Shown in pieces: positions 48,661-59,400 of a stretch of 64,000 bases of DNA (its first letter is position 1; every line of letters starts with the position of its first letter). Origin of the DNA: Pseudosulfitobacter pseudonitzschiae (GTDB lineage Bacteria > Pseudomonadota > Alphaproteobacteria > Rhodobacterales > Rhodobacteraceae); the NCBI RefSeq assembly GCF_900129395.1, contig NZ_FQVP01000005.1:62001-126000 (forward strand), in the 5' to 3' direction. A program made the position numbers and the translations under genes. A model generated the notes under the pieces. The model saw only the letters and a program-made list of their open reading frames with translations. It made no database searches and was not told the origin of the DNA.

Positions 48661-50352
48661 TTAGGGTGTGAAGGGGGCCGGTGCCCAGTGGCGCTGGTGG
48701 TCCCATTCTTCCTGCTTGGGCAGGATTTCGAACGTGTGCTCGGGCGGCGGGCTGGGCAGTGTCCATTCCAGCGTGTCCGCATATTCGTTCCACGGGTTGT
48801 TCTCTGTGACGCGTGCGCCTTTCATCAGCGAATAGATCACGATGCCGAAGAAGAACACGAAGGACGCGAAGGACAGGAAGGCACCCAGGCTCGAAACATA
48901 GTTCCATGTGGCGAATGCATCAGGATAGTCGATGTAGCGACGTGGCATACCCTGACGGCCCAGGAAGTGCTGCGGGAAGAAGGTGATGTTCGCACCGATG
49001 AACATCATCCAGAAGTGCAGCTTGCCCGCCCACTCGGGGTACATGCGGCCGGTCATCTTGGGGAAGTAGAAGTAGATCCCCGCAAAGATCGCGAACACGG
49101 CACCCAAGCTCATCACGTAGTGGAAGTGTGCCACAACGTAGTATGTGTCGTGATAGGCGCGGTCGACGGCAGCCTGAGACAGAACGATGCCGGTGACGCC
49201 ACCCACGGTGAACAGCACCAGGAAGCCAAAGGCCCACAGCATCGGTGTCTTGAACTCGATCGAACCGCTCCACATGGTGGCGATCCACGAGAACACCTTG
49301 ACCCCGGTGGGGACCGCGATGACCATCGTTGCCAGCATGAAGTAGGACTGCTGGTTCAGCGACATGCCGACGGTGTACATGTGGTGCGCCCACACGACAA
49401 AGCCCAGCACACCAATGGCGATCAGCGCCCAGACCATCGGCAGGTAGCCGAAGATCGGTTTGCGCGAGAAGGTCGCGATGACGTGGCTGATGATGCCAAA
49501 GCCCGGCAGGATCACGATGTACACTTCGGGGTGACCAAAGAACCAAAGGATGTGCTGGTACAGGATCGGATCGCCGCCACCGGCAGGATCGAAGAAGGTG
49601 AAACCAAAGTTACGGTCCATCAGCAACATGGTGATCGCACCCGCCAGAACCGGCAGGGACAGCAGGATCAGCCAGCTGGTGACAAAGATCGACCACGAGA
49701 ACAGCGGCACCTTGAACAGAGTCATGCCGGGGGCACGCATGTTCAGGAAGGTGGTGATCATGTTGATCGCGCCCAGGATGGACGAGGCACCCGATACGTG
49801 AACCGCGAAAATCGCAAGGTCCATGGCCATGCCGCCTTCGCGCACGGACAGCGGCGGATACAGAACCCAGCCCACGCCCGCACCGTGCTGACCGCCTTCG
49901 GAGGGGGCCAGAACCGAACAGACAGCCAGTGTTGTACCGGCGACATACATCCAGAACGACAGGTTGTTCATCCGCGGGAACGCCATGTCCGGCGCGCCGA
50001 TCTGCAACGGCATGAAATAGTTGCCAAACCCGCCGAACAGGGCGGGAATCACCACAAAGAACATCATCAGGATGCCGTGGCCGGTGATCAGCACGTTCCA
50101 GAGGTGCCCGTTGGGGGTACATACGTCGGATGACGCAATCAGACGCGCCCCTTCCTGACACATATACTGGACGCCGGGGTTCATCAGCTCAAGGCGCATG
50201 TAAACGGTGAATGCGACCGAGATGAAACCGGCCAATGCCGATACGATAAGGTACAGAATACCAATATCTTTGTGGTTTGTGGACATGAACCAGCGGGTAA
50301 AGAACCCGCGTTCGTCGTGATGATCGTGCCCGTGAATGGCTGCGTCTGCCAT
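48661..50352 (-). CDS. ctaD: Cytochrome c oxidase subunit I (aa3 type)
   Basis: 563 residues with about 12 membrane helices. It is the heme-copper catalytic subunit that reduces O2 and pumps protons. Motifs: FSTNHKDIG-type start ([13 protein letters not shown]), [17 protein letters not shown] with the Cu-B His and Tyr, HHMYTVGM, and [17 protein letters not shown] with the heme a and a3 His ligands. ATG 50352 has GGAGG upstream. It stands alone, as in Rhodobacter, without ctaC or ctaE next to it. Confidence 0.97.
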   Translation of the reverse strand: MADAAIHGHDHHDERGFFTRWFMSTNHKDIGILYLIVSALAGFISVAFTVYMRLELMNPGVQYMCQEGARLIASSDVCTPNGHLWNVLITGHGILMMFFVVIPALFGGFGNYFMPLQIGAPDMAFPRMNNLSFWMYVAGTTLAVCSVLAPSEGGQHGAGVGWVLYPPLSVREGGMAMDLAIFAVHVSGASSILGAINMITTFLNMRAPGMTLFKVPLFSWSIFVTSWLILLSLPVLAGAITMLLMDRNFGFTFFDPAGGGDPILYQHILWFFGHPEVYIVILPGFGIISHVIATFSRKPIFGYLPMVWALIAIGVLGFVVWAHHMYTVGMSLNQQSYFMLATMVIAVPTGVKVFSWIATMWSGSIEFKTPMLWAFGFLVLFTVGGVTGIVLSQAAVDRAYHDTYYVVAHFHYVMSLGAVFAIFAGIYFYFPKMTGRMYPEWAGKLHFWMMFIGANITFFPQHFLGRQGMPRRYIDYPDAFATWNYVSSLGAFLSFASFVFFFGIVIYSLMKGARVTENNPWNEYADTLEWTLPSPPPEHTFEILPKQEEWDHQRHWAPAPFTP

Positions 50353-50572
50353 GCGGTGCCTCCTGCTGAGATGACTGCGGGCACGCCAAGAGCGACGGTG
50401 ACCCGGATATGGAGCGGTTCTAGTGTGTTGGGCCGCGTGCATCAATGCATGATCTTGCCGCAGGTGGGGAATTATTGTCGCGGTCGGGCCTGTGACGCGC
50501 AAAAATTTTGTATTTAGCGCAAACGATCTATCTACCTTCGGGATCACGCAGCCGGAGATCTCTTTCGTGGCC

Positions 50573-51856
50573 ATGGATTTGCAAAGACGCCTGTACGGCG
50601 CGTTGACAGAAGATGACGCTCAGGCCGATGCGGGGCAGGTCCGTGCCTTTGCGACCCATTTTACCGCTTTGACTGCGACAAAGCTGGCCGGTGGGCTTGT
50701 CGATCCCAAGCTGGTTCTGTCGTCCCTTCTGGTCGCCCTCGGCGCACCGGGCGGCGTGATCGGGGCGCTGGTGCCGGTGCGCGAGGCGGGGGCGCTGTTG
50801 CCGCAACTGGCCCTTGCAGCCTGGATCGAACGCAGCCGTCAGCGCAAATGGTTCTGGGCGGCGGGGGCCGTTGGACAGGGCATTGCGGCGCTTGGCATGG
50901 CTGCGGCGGCCCTGACGCTGGACGGCGTTGCGGCGGGCTGGGCGATACTGGGCTGTCTGGCGTTGCTGGCGGTTTGCCGGTCGGCAGGATCGGCCAGCTA
51001 CAAGGACGTGCTGGCGCGCACGCTGGACAAGGGCACGCGCGGCACCGTCTCGGGGTTGGCCGGCACCATCGGTGCGGTGGGGGTCCTGATCTTTGCGCTG
51101 TTGCTCAGCCTTGGCATCATTCCGGGCACCCCTGCGGCGATTGCCATGGTGATCGCGGTGGCGGGCGGGCTTTTGATCGCGGCGGGGCTGATTTTCACCT
51201 GGCTGCAAGAGCCGGAGGCGGAGGTTGGTGATGCAAGCCAGGGGCTTGGCGGGCTGCGTGCGGTCTTTGCGCCGTTGCGCAAGGATGCACAACTGCGTCG
51301 GTATATCCTGACGCGCACGCTGCTGATTTCGACCGCGCTTGCTCCGCCTTTTGTGGTGATGCTGTCGGCCGGGCAGGGCGACAGCATCAATCTGGGTCAC
51401 CTCGGTCTGCTGGTGCTGGCCTCCTCGGCGGCAGCGATTGTGTCCTCTTATATCTGGGGGCGCCTGTCGGACCGTTCGTCACGTCAAACGCTGATGTTTG
51501 CCGGGATCGCCGCAGCCGCCGTGCTGGCATTGGCCGCCGTGGTCGGCACGCTGACGGGGGATCTGGGGGGAGCTTACGGCGCTGCGGGTTTCGTCTTTGC
51601 CGCGAAGATCGCCTATGAAGGCGCGCGGGCGGGGCGCAAGACCCACCTGGCGGATATGGACGCGCATGGCCAAAAGGCGATCTATACCGCGCTCAGCAAT
51701 TCAATCCTGGGTGTGATGCTGTTGCTGGGCGGATTGTTCGGCCTGTTGGCCGACATCGCCGGGCCTGCGCTGGTGCTGGGTGTCTTTGCAGCGATGGCAG
51801 CGGGCGGTGCCTTGGTGGCCGTAGGGCTGGACGAGGTGCAAGCCGACGCGACCTAG
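50573..51856 (+). CDS. MFS-type permease
   Basis: 427 residues with about ten to twelve hydrophobic segments (for example [29 protein letters not shown] near the start, and [12 protein letters not shown] then a loop GRLSDRSSR between halves). The GRLSDR loop is MFS-typical. The substrate is unknown. ATG 50573 was chosen; GTG 50492 would add 27 residues. It is divergent from ctaD and its stop overlaps that of lipB by four bases. Confidence 0.8.
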   Translation: MDLQRRLYGALTEDDAQADAGQVRAFATHFTALTATKLAGGLVDPKLVLSSLLVALGAPGGVIGALVPVREAGALLPQLALAAWIERSRQRKWFWAAGAVGQGIAALGMAAAALTLDGVAAGWAILGCLALLAVCRSAGSASYKDVLARTLDKGTRGTVSGLAGTIGAVGVLIFALLLSLGIIPGTPAAIAMVIAVAGGLLIAAGLIFTWLQEPEAEVGDASQGLGGLRAVFAPLRKDAQLRRYILTRTLLISTALAPPFVVMLSAGQGDSINLGHLGLLVLASSAAAIVSSYIWGRLSDRSSRQTLMFAGIAAAAVLALAAVVGTLTGDLGGAYGAAGFVFAAKIAYEGARAGRKTHLADMDAHGQKAIYTALSNSILGVMLLLGGLFGLLADIAGPALVLGVFAAMAAGGALVAVGLDEVQADAT

Positions 51857-52503
51857 GTTTCGAAAATTTTCGTGAAACTGCGGCGCAGGGCCAGATCCAC
51901 GTCATCCATCGTCACCGGCAGGCCCAGATCGACCAGCGACGTGACGCCGTGGTCGGTGATTCCGCACGGCACGATGCCACTGAAATGCTCCAGGTCCGGT
52001 TCGACATTGATGCTGATGCCGTGAAAGCTGATCCATTTGCGCAGACGGATGCCAATCGCGGCAATCTTGTCCTCGGCGGGGGTGCCATCGGCTTGCTGTG
52101 GCTTCTCAGGACGCTGCACCCATACACCGACGCGCCCATCACGGATCTCGCCCTTGACGTTGAAACTGTCCAGCGTGTCGATGACCCAGGCCTCTAGATC
52201 GCGCACAAAGCAACGTACGTCGCGCCCGCGCTTGCCCACGTCCAGCAGGGTATAAGCCACACGCTGACCCGGACCGTGGTATGTATATTGCCCGCCGCGC
52301 TTGGTGGGATAGACCGGAAAGCGGTCGGGATCGGTCAGATCGGCTTCCTTGGCCGAGGTGCCTGCAGTGTAGAGGGCAGGGTGTTCCAGCAACCAGATGC
52401 ATTCGTCCGCCGTGCCTGCCGCAATCTGGGCGGCGCGCTCTTCCATCCACGCCTCTCCGGTGCGGTAATCGGTCAGGCCGGGGGTGGTGATCCATTCGAC
52501 CAT
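51853..52503 (-). CDS. lipB: Octanoyltransferase
   Basis: 216 residues. It moves octanoyl from acyl-carrier protein to lipoate-dependent enzymes. The motif [12 protein letters not shown], the catalytic Lys region [17 protein letters not shown] and the catalytic Cys in SGIVPCGI are all present. Just upstream in the same direction lies the FrnE-like gene start, with only five bases between its stop and the lipB start. Confidence 0.96.
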   Translation of the reverse strand: MVEWITTPGLTDYRTGEAWMEERAAQIAAGTADECIWLLEHPALYTAGTSAKEADLTDPDRFPVYPTKRGGQYTYHGPGQRVAYTLLDVGKRGRDVRCFVRDLEAWVIDTLDSFNVKGEIRDGRVGVWVQRPEKPQQADGTPAEDKIAAIGIRLRKWISFHGISINVEPDLEHFSGIVPCGITDHGVTSLVDLGLPVTMDDVDLALRRSFTKIFET

Positions 52504-52508
52504 ATGTC

Positions 52509-53180
52509 TCAGGCAGCCTCTTCCAGCGTTTGCCGCAGGATTTGTGCATAGTTTTCCGCGCCTTGTGCGCCGGTCACCAGATATTTGCCGCCAAAGACCA
52601 TCGACGGCACGCCGGAGATTGCGCGCGAGGTCCAGAATTTCTGCTTTTCGCGCACGCTTTCGACCAATTTGCCGCTGTCCAGCACCTCGCGCGCCGCATC
52701 GGCGTCGATGCCCACGGAGCCGGCCACGTCGATCAGCACATCGGGGTCGGACACATCGCGGTTGTCGGTGAAATGCGCCTTGAACAGTGCCAGTTTCAGC
52801 GGATGTTGCAATCCTTGTGACAGGGCAAAGTCCAGCAGCTGGTGCGCCTGAAACGAATTCACGATGCGGCTTTCGGGGGTAAAGTTGAAATCGAACCCCA
52901 GCGACTTGCCCAATTCCTGCAACTGCTTGCGGTTCTGCGCGGATTGTTCGGGCGAGGCGCCGTATTTCTCGGCGATATGCTCGGCGGTGTTCTGGCCTTC
53001 GGGCGGCATTTCGGGATTCAGCTCAAAAGGATGCCAGCGGATGCGCGCACCGATGCCGGTTGCAGCCAGGGCCTGTTCCAGCTGGCGGTATCCCACGATG
53101 CACCAGGGACACATCACGTCCGAGACGATATCAACGTCGACAACAGGCCCTTCCGGGGCGGCGGATTCGGGTGTGGACAT
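52509..53180 (-). CDS. FrnE-like DsbA-family oxidoreductase
   Basis: 223 residues. The N-terminus lacks a signal peptide, so it is cytoplasmic. The thioredoxin fold carries CPWC near residue 24 ([10 protein letters not shown]), followed by a helical insertion and the cis-Pro region ISGVPSMVF. FrnE-type proteins handle disulfides under oxidative or metal stress. It lies five bases upstream of lipB and may be co-transcribed. Confidence 0.9.
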   Translation of the reverse strand: MSTPESAAPEGPVVDVDIVSDVMCPWCIVGYRQLEQALAATGIGARIRWHPFELNPEMPPEGQNTAEHIAEKYGASPEQSAQNRKQLQELGKSLGFDFNFTPESRIVNSFQAHQLLDFALSQGLQHPLKLALFKAHFTDNRDVSDPDVLIDVAGSVGIDADAAREVLDSGKLVESVREKQKFWTSRAISGVPSMVFGGKYLVTGAQGAENYAQILRQTLEEAA

Positions 53181-53325
53181 GGGGCGCGATCCTTTCTGCT
53201 TTGCCTATAGGTCGTACCTGTGCCGCAGAATTGCAACCCGCAGGATGTGCCGTGTGCTTGGGGCAAATTTCCACTTCACATCTGAACGGCGTCGGTCTAT
53301 AGCCCGCTCACCAAGCGACTGGCGT

Positions 53326-53411
53326 GCGGCCGTGGCGGAATGGTAGACGCGCAGCGTTGAGGTCGCTGTGGGGTAACACCCGTGGAAGTTCGAGTCTTCT
53401 CGGCCGCACCA
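53326..53411 (+). tRNA. tRNA-Leu, anticodon GAG
   Basis: 86 bases including encoded CCA. The acceptor stem GCGGCCG pairs with CGGCCGC, the anticodon stem is CAGCG/CGCTG with loop TTGAGGT giving GAG (53359-53361), a long class II variable arm is present, and the T arm reads GAAGTTCGAGTCTTC. No protein-coding gene overlaps it. Confidence 0.97.
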
Positions 53412-53947
53412 ACTCTCTCTCCCTCTCCAGAATGTTTCGTGTCGCGGCTGCCTGTTCCGGAAGCCTTCGCACCGGATAATCGTTTGTGCCCTCGATAATC
53501 TGGCTGGTTCCTTCGGTTGGACCAAGTTGATGTGGCCCTCTTTCTCGATGCTGTGCTGGCCGCTCTTCCCGATCCGGGGCGCGCAGGGGGCAGGGGCATC
53601 GTGTGGTCCTCTTCCGGCAGTTCTGCGCATGGCACCGGGTTCAGCAATTGAACAGAAAGCGTGATTGCCACACCGGTACGGGTTTGCCGCCGCCGCGGGA
53701 TGTCCTGGGCGATCTTGGGAGGAAATTTTTCAGGCGCGCCATCGTGCGTTTTTCCACCAGGGCTGCGCGTTCCTGCCAGTGCTCAGATCAAGGGCCGGAA
53801 CCCTCTCTTCCCCCTCAGAAACAGTGAATTCTCAAATGGGCTACAAAAACGAGGATTCTCGATTGATTATATACTTAAGTTATGCATTATATCCTTTAGG
53901 ATGTAACTTATGCCACCCTTGTGTGGGGTGTGGAGAGGACGTGCCCC
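53412..53947 (+). promoter_or_regulatory. Non-coding interval with AT-rich promoter region ahead of the Asp-Ala repeat gene
   Basis: No convincing gene is seen in these 536 bases. From about 53860 the base composition drops sharply to AT-rich (GATTGATTATATACTTAAGT), and an inverted pair AAGTTA (53877) / TAACTT (53904) with an inner ATCCT-TT-AGGAT lies just upstream of the ribosome site GAGAGGACG. This looks like the promoter and operator of the next gene. The rest is ordinary GC and I see no transposase or integrase. Confidence 0.5.
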
Positions 53948-56290
53948 ATGGCCAACACCGTTTTACAAGCAGGACAAGAGATCAATATTCGGATCGATGC
54001 GCTTCAGTCAGACATCGCCCGTTACAGTCGGCAGGGCGATACGCTGACTGTCGAGTTGAAGAATGGCGATACAATTGTCATCAGGGATTATTACAAGCCT
54101 GCAAAGGACGGGTCTCTGCACAGCCTCACGCTTGGCGATGATACCAATGCAAATATCGACGGTGAGCAGCAAGAAGAGCTGAGTTCGGAAGAGCAGGCCG
54201 GTCTGGTCGCGGCCGGTTTGGCGGGCTTGGGGCTGGCAATGTCTGGCGGTGGCAGCGATAGCGATGACGGAGATGCGGATGCAGATGCTGATGCTGACGC
54301 GGATGCGGATGCGGATGCGGATGCTGACGCCGATGCGGATGCGGATGCGGATGCAGATGCAGATGCCGATGCTGACGCCGATGCGGATGCTGACGCCGAC
54401 GCAGATGCTGACGCCGACGCCGATGCCGATGCAGATGCAGATGCGGATGCTGACGCAGATGCAGATGCAGATGCAGATGCTGACGCCGATGCTGATGCTG
54501 ATGCCGACGCTGATGCAGATGCCGACGCGGACGCAGACGCTGACGCGGATGCCGACGCTGATGCTGACGCCGACGCTGATGCTGACGCCGACGCTGATGC
54601 CGATGCAGATGCGGATGCTGACGCCGACGCTGATGCTGATGCGGATGCCGACGCTGATGCTGATGCAGATGCTGATGCCGACGCAGATGCAGATGCAGAT
54701 GCCGACGCAGATGCAGATGCCGACGCTGATGCAGATGCTGACGCCGATGCGGATGCTGACGCCGACGCGGATGCTGACGCCGATGCAGATGCAGATGCGG
54801 ACGCGGATGCAGATGCCGACGCTGATGCTGACGCCGATGCGGACGCTGACGCTGACGCTGACGCCGATGCGGACGCTGACGCAGATGCGGACGCTGACGC
54901 AGATGCTGATGCAGATGCGGACGCGGATGCTGACGCCGATGCGGACGCTGACGCTGACGCAGATGCGGACGCTGACGCTGACGCCGATGCAGACGCTGAT
55001 GCGGACGCGGACGCCGATGCAGATGCTGATAGCGAGCAGGGTTTCCTCGACCCGCTTATCTCGGACGATGGCCTTCTTGGGGACCTGACCGGAAATGACG
55101 GGCTTCTTGGGGCCGTCACTGGTTCGGAAGGTTTGCTTGGAGACCTGCTCGGTGACGACGGTGCCTTGGGTGACGTAGGCGACGACCTTTTGGGTCAGCC
55201 GGTCATCGGTGACGGCACAATCTCTGACGAGGTCGGTCTGCTGGACGGTGTTGTAGCCAACGACGGCCTGCTTGGAGCCGTCACCGGAAACGATGGCGTC
55301 CTTGGGGATATCACTGGCTCAGAAGGATTGCTGGGTGATCTGGTCGGCAACGACGGTGCCTTGTCGGATATCACCGGCGCAGATGGCTTGGTCGGTGATC
55401 TGGTGGGAACCGGGTTGCTTGGGACAACCGATGGGGACGGCGGCGACGGTGGTCTGCTGGACGGTGTGATCGGTGACGACGGTCTCGTTGGCGGCCTGCT
55501 TGGCGGCGACGGTGGTCTGCTGGACGGGGTGACCGGTGACGACGGCCTTGTTGGCGGCTTGCTTGGCGGCGACGGTGGTCTGCTGGACGGTGTGACCGGT
55601 GACGACGGTATCGTTGGCGGCTTGCTTGGCGGCGACGGTGGTCTGCTGGACGGTGTGACCGGTGACGACGGTATCGTTGGCGGCTTGCTTGGCGGCGACG
55701 GTGGTCTGCTGGACGGTGTGATCGGTGACGATGGTATCGTTGGTGGCTTGCTCGGCGGGGACGGTGGTCTGCTGGACGGTGTGACCGGTGACGACGGCCT
55801 TGTTGGTGGCCTGCTCGGCGGCGACGGCGGTCTGCTGGACGGTGTGACCGGTGACGACGGCCTTGTTGGTGGCCTGCTTGGCGGCGACGGTGGTCTGCTG
55901 GACGGGGTGATCGGTGACGACGGTCTCGTTGGCGGCCTGCTTGGCGGCGACGGTGGTCTGCTGGACGGGGTGATCGGTGACGACGGCCTTGTTGGCGGCT
56001 TGCTTGGCGGCGACGGTGGTCTGCTGGACGGTGTGACCGGTGACGACGGCCTTGTTGGCGGCTTGCTTGGCGGCGACGGTGGTCTGCTGGACGGTGTGAC
56101 CGGTGACGACGGCCTTGTTGGTGGCTTGCTCGGCGGCGACGGTGGTCTGCTGGACGGCTTGACCGGTGACGACGGCCTTGTGGGCGGCCTGCTCGGCGGC
56201 GACAATGGTCTGCTGGACAGTGTAACCGGTGAAGACGGCCTGCTGGGCGGCTTGCTCGGTGGTCTGGGCGGATCAGACGACATCGTCTAA
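53948..56290 (+). CDS. Acidic Asp-Ala and Gly-rich repeat protein with BapA-like N-terminus
   Basis: 780 residues. Residues about 1-70 (MANTVLQAGQEINIRIDALQ, DIARYSRQGDTLTVELKNGD) match the BapA prefix-like domain of type I-secreted biofilm adhesins. A Gly/Ala hydrophobic stretch (GLVAAGLAGLGLAMSGGG) follows. Residues 109-360 are about 126 uninterrupted Asp-Ala dipeptides. Residues 362-498 have irregular 10-residue GLLGDLTGND-like units; 499-771 are 13 near-identical 21-residue units; it ends GGSDDIV. A secreted surface or matrix protein is likely. No type I secretion genes are nearby. Confidence 0.85.
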   Translation: MANTVLQAGQEINIRIDALQSDIARYSRQGDTLTVELKNGDTIVIRDYYKPAKDGSLHSLTLGDDTNANIDGEQQEELSSEEQAGLVAAGLAGLGLAMSGGGSDSDDGDADADADADADADADADADADADADADADADADADADADADADADADADADADADADADADADADADADADADADADADADADADADADADADADADADADADADADADADADADADADADADADADADADADADADADADADADADADADADADADADADADADADADADADADADADADADADADADADADADADADADADADADADADADADADADADADADADADADADADADADADADADADADADADSEQGFLDPLISDDGLLGDLTGNDGLLGAVTGSEGLLGDLLGDDGALGDVGDDLLGQPVIGDGTISDEVGLLDGVVANDGLLGAVTGNDGVLGDITGSEGLLGDLVGNDGALSDITGADGLVGDLVGTGLLGTTDGDGGDGGLLDGVIGDDGLVGGLLGGDGGLLDGVTGDDGLVGGLLGGDGGLLDGVTGDDGIVGGLLGGDGGLLDGVTGDDGIVGGLLGGDGGLLDGVIGDDGIVGGLLGGDGGLLDGVTGDDGLVGGLLGGDGGLLDGVTGDDGLVGGLLGGDGGLLDGVIGDDGLVGGLLGGDGGLLDGVIGDDGLVGGLLGGDGGLLDGVTGDDGLVGGLLGGDGGLLDGVTGDDGLVGGLLGGDGGLLDGLTGDDGLVGGLLGGDNGLLDSVTGEDGLLGGLLGGLGGSDDIV
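54272..55027 (+). repeat. (GAY-GCN)126 tract encoding Asp-Ala dipeptides
   Basis: 756 bases of a six-base unit GAY GCN. The wobble bases vary freely among GAT/GAC and GCA/GCC/GCG/GCT without an obvious period, while the dipeptide does not. This suggests the amino acid pattern is under selection, or that gene conversion is limited here. Confidence 0.92.
55442..56260 (+). repeat. 13 tandem 63-bp repeats
   Basis: Unit peptide is GDGGLLDGV(T/I)GDDG(L/I)VGGLLG, 21 residues. Copies differ by few bases, far closer than the Asp-Ala tract, implying recent expansion. The last copy is the most diverged. Copy number is likely to vary between strains. Confidence 0.92.
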
Positions 56291-56316
56291 CCGCTGGTCG
56301 ATCAACGAAACAATCT

Positions 56317-56346
56317 CAAGCCCCACATTTCATGTGGGGCTTGTTT
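56317..56346 (+). terminator. Terminator after the repeat-protein gene
   Basis: CAAGCCCCACAT pairs with ATGTGGGGCTTG (12 bp, 3-base loop), followed by TTTG, 26 bases after the stop. Confidence 0.88.
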
Positions 56347-56484
56347 GCGTTTCAGCTGACTGTTGCGAAAAGTGAGCGCACCTGAGGGAGGCCCTGAAAG
56401 CGCGGCCGCTGGCATTAACCATCATTTAAAAAGACAGAAAACCGGCCACAGATAAAGCTGCCCCAAAGGGGGAAAGAAAGTGGC

Positions 56485-59400
56485 TTAAGACGCTCTGAAT
56501 TTCGAAAGGCGTTGAAACAGGCCCGTACTGTTCGAACCTTTTACCAAGACGACATCGCCCGGGGCGACCTGTTCGGTCAGGAGGTTTTCCAGATCTTCCA
56601 GATCCAGACTGTTGAACCGGCCATCATGTTCAGTCGATGCGAGGCCGGCCTTGAACGCGTCGCCGACAAGATAAACGGTGTCCAAAGGCTTTTCTCTGAG
56701 CAGGTTCAGAAGCGCGACATGTTCTGCACCGCTCTCCTCGCCAAGCTCCGCCATATCCCCAAGAATGGCCACCCGTTTCCCATCGCAAGGCATCGCAAGC
56801 ATTTCATCCAGCGCCGCGCGCATCGATGCCGGGTTTGCGTTATAGGAATGATCCAGAATTTTCGCGAAACCCTCTGCGACAGCCAGTTCGATAACCTGGC
56901 CGCGCCCGACATCTTTTGCAAAAGTCGTCAGATGCTCAAGCACAGGCGCGACCGGTTGGCCCAGTTCACTGACCACCGCAACCACCGCCATCGTGTTGTC
57001 GATCGCATAGCGCCCCGCGCTCAGGGTTGGCACAGTATGGTGTTCTCCGAAGACACTCAGCGTGATCTGCGATGCCGAGGGGGCCGGGGATACCGGAAAG
57101 ATGTTGGCCGTGTCCGACCAACCGTAGGTTACAATTTTCAGACCCTTGTTCTTCGCGGCGGTCTCTACGATCTCGTATTCGGTCATATCCCGGTTCAGGA
57201 TCGCCACGCCAGTGTCGGGCATCTGGGTAAAAATGCGCGCTTTTTTCTGTGCAATGGTGGCCGTGTCTTTGTGATAGATCAGATGCGCGGGATGGATGTT
57301 GGTGAACACGGCAATGTCCGGGCGCGCCAGTCGGGTGTTCTCTTGCATCTGTCCGATCGCCATCTCCAGAATACAGTATTCCGTATCGGTGGGGGCGCAA
57401 CACAGGTTCCAGGCAAGGCCGCGCACCATATTCGCGCTGAAGCGGCTGGCGTGAACCTTGCCAACCGCGCCAAGGCAATGGGCAATCATCGACGTTACGG
57501 TGGTCTTTCCTGCGCTGCCTGTAACGCCGACAACCGGGGCAGCGAGCGACCTGCGCGCATCATGTGCCAGTGCAATCAGAGCTGCGCTCATATCGGGTAC
57601 GCGTAACACGGAACCCGCTTTGACAGATGCACCTTCGTTGCGGCTCACGATGGCAAGGCGCGGAAAAATCTGGCTGTCTTCAAGCTCTTCATAACGAATT
57701 CCGAACCGGTCATCCGGATGCCGCGCAAATACGATGTCATCGGCGCGAAAGCTTGGGGCGAACGTGGAAACGCCGTTCAATTCCTGCCGGGCCGACGGTG
57801 GGTGCAGCCATTCCGACCCCGGCAGAAGGTCGGTGATATCTTGGGTTGTCCAGCGCGCCTGTCCCGGTTTTCTGACCTGCCTTCGCTTTTGCTGGTCGCA
57901 AAGGGCGATAAAGTTGTCCCGCTCTTTCAGATAGGACCGATATGCGATCAATCCTGACAGGTAGTGTTCGACATCGTCGATGCGCACCCGAAAGCCGTGA
58001 TGGCGAATGAAAAAGCTTCCGGTGACAGAAGCCGGGTTTCGGAAATACATCGCGACTTCGGGAAAAAAGAACCCGTTGGTCAGATATTGCGCCCGATGTT
58101 CCATCGCCTCGCGAAACGCATGGAGATCCAGCGCGTCGATGACCGGGGTCGATGATCTGTCCTGAAGCGCGCGTTGCAGCAGCCGCCGGGTGGCACAACA
58201 CAGCTCCAGCAGGGTCGGAAAGGTGGTGATCCGCTCGCGGATAAAGGGCAGGTAGTCCCGGACGTTGCGGATGCCGAAAGCGATGTACTTCGGGTCGGTG
58301 TCATGACGCGACAGTTCGTTGACGCAATAGGCCAGCCAGTGATCGTTGTACTGCCAGTAATCCTTGGCGATGAAATAATCGACGGCACGTCGGGTTGCAT
58401 CCAGCCAGCGTTGATCACCGGTGGCACCGTAAAGCCGCATCAGCCCGAACGCGGCTTCTCCGTCATAATAGACCGTGCGAAACTCCTCTTTCGGGGTCAG
58501 GGTGTCCGCATCCAGAACGTGGCAAAAGCTGCCGTCCGCCCGTTGCATCGCCAAGATGCCGTTGCCCAATCGGCGGGCCAGTTCAAGCACGGTTTCGTCG
58601 CCGGTCACCTCGAAAAATTTGCAGCACGCCAGAATGGCCACGGCATTGCCGCCAAGTTTTACTTCCTTGCCCGTGTCCATGAGAAAGGCAGACGCGCCGT
58701 CCGGTCCCTTGTTGTATTTGACAAGGTTTTTCGCGATCTGCCTCAAGGACCGGTCAATGGCTTCGCGCAGATCATCGCGTTGGGACAATTCATAGGCTTC
58801 ACACAGCGCATAGGTGCTGCTGGCATGGCGCAGCGTGTTGTAGTGATTGATCGGGCGGTCAAAGCAGGGATGCCTGCCATAATAAAACATGCCGTTCTCG
58901 TTCACCTGAGCGGCAAGATACCCAGCACTCTGATCTATCAGAAAATCCAGGTTGGCAGGCTGCATAAGGTCAAACACGCGCCGCCCGCCATTCGGCCCGG
59001 AGGGTTCGAGGTGGACAATTTCGCCACCGTCGCCATCACGGAACATCCCATCGGTTGAGAAGAGATGGACGGTGTCGGTATCTTTGGGGGCTTCAAATGT
59101 TTTGCCAAAACGCCTTTTCCAGTAAATCCCGAGGTTGTTGAGGTTGATTTCGCAATGCGGAACCTGCGCGCCCTGATAAAGCAGGGCGCTGCCGTTCAGT
59201 TCACCTTCGGTGATCGCATGCTGGAAATCCGCATCCAGAGACAGCCCCTTGCGGCTGTAGTTGCGTTTCACCTTCTTCAATGCGGCAATGTAGGTGGCGA
59301 AGGATACCGCCTGTACCGAGGTCGCCCAGTCCAGGCGCACATGACGTGCACCAAGCATGTGCAAGGGACCTTTTTCCTGCAACCTTTCACGCAATTCTTC

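Noticed and set aside
53297-53671. Minus-strand frame overlapping the tRNA-Leu gene
   Set aside because: Part of its peptide (EKTRTSTG... and RPQRCAS...) is the antisense reading of tRNA-Leu, a well-known source of spurious hypothetical proteins. No ribosome site or other support.
53412-53870. Possible transposase or integrase remnant next to the tRNA
   Set aside because: Six-frame reading shows no recognisable recombinase motif, and no copy of the tRNA 3' end was found downstream by eye.
54249-55088. Plus-strand frame rich in Met, Gln, Thr and Leu
   Set aside because: A plus-one shadow of the same six-base repeat with no independent start or domain.
54091-55119. Minus-strand frame of alternating Ser and Ala
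   Set aside because: It is the forced complement of the Asp-Ala codon tract. The plus frame has a ribosome site, a BapA-like domain and a terminator; this one has none.
55442-56260. Repeat array as CRISPR
   Set aside because: Units are contiguous 63-bp coding repeats with no unique spacers and no cas genes nearby.
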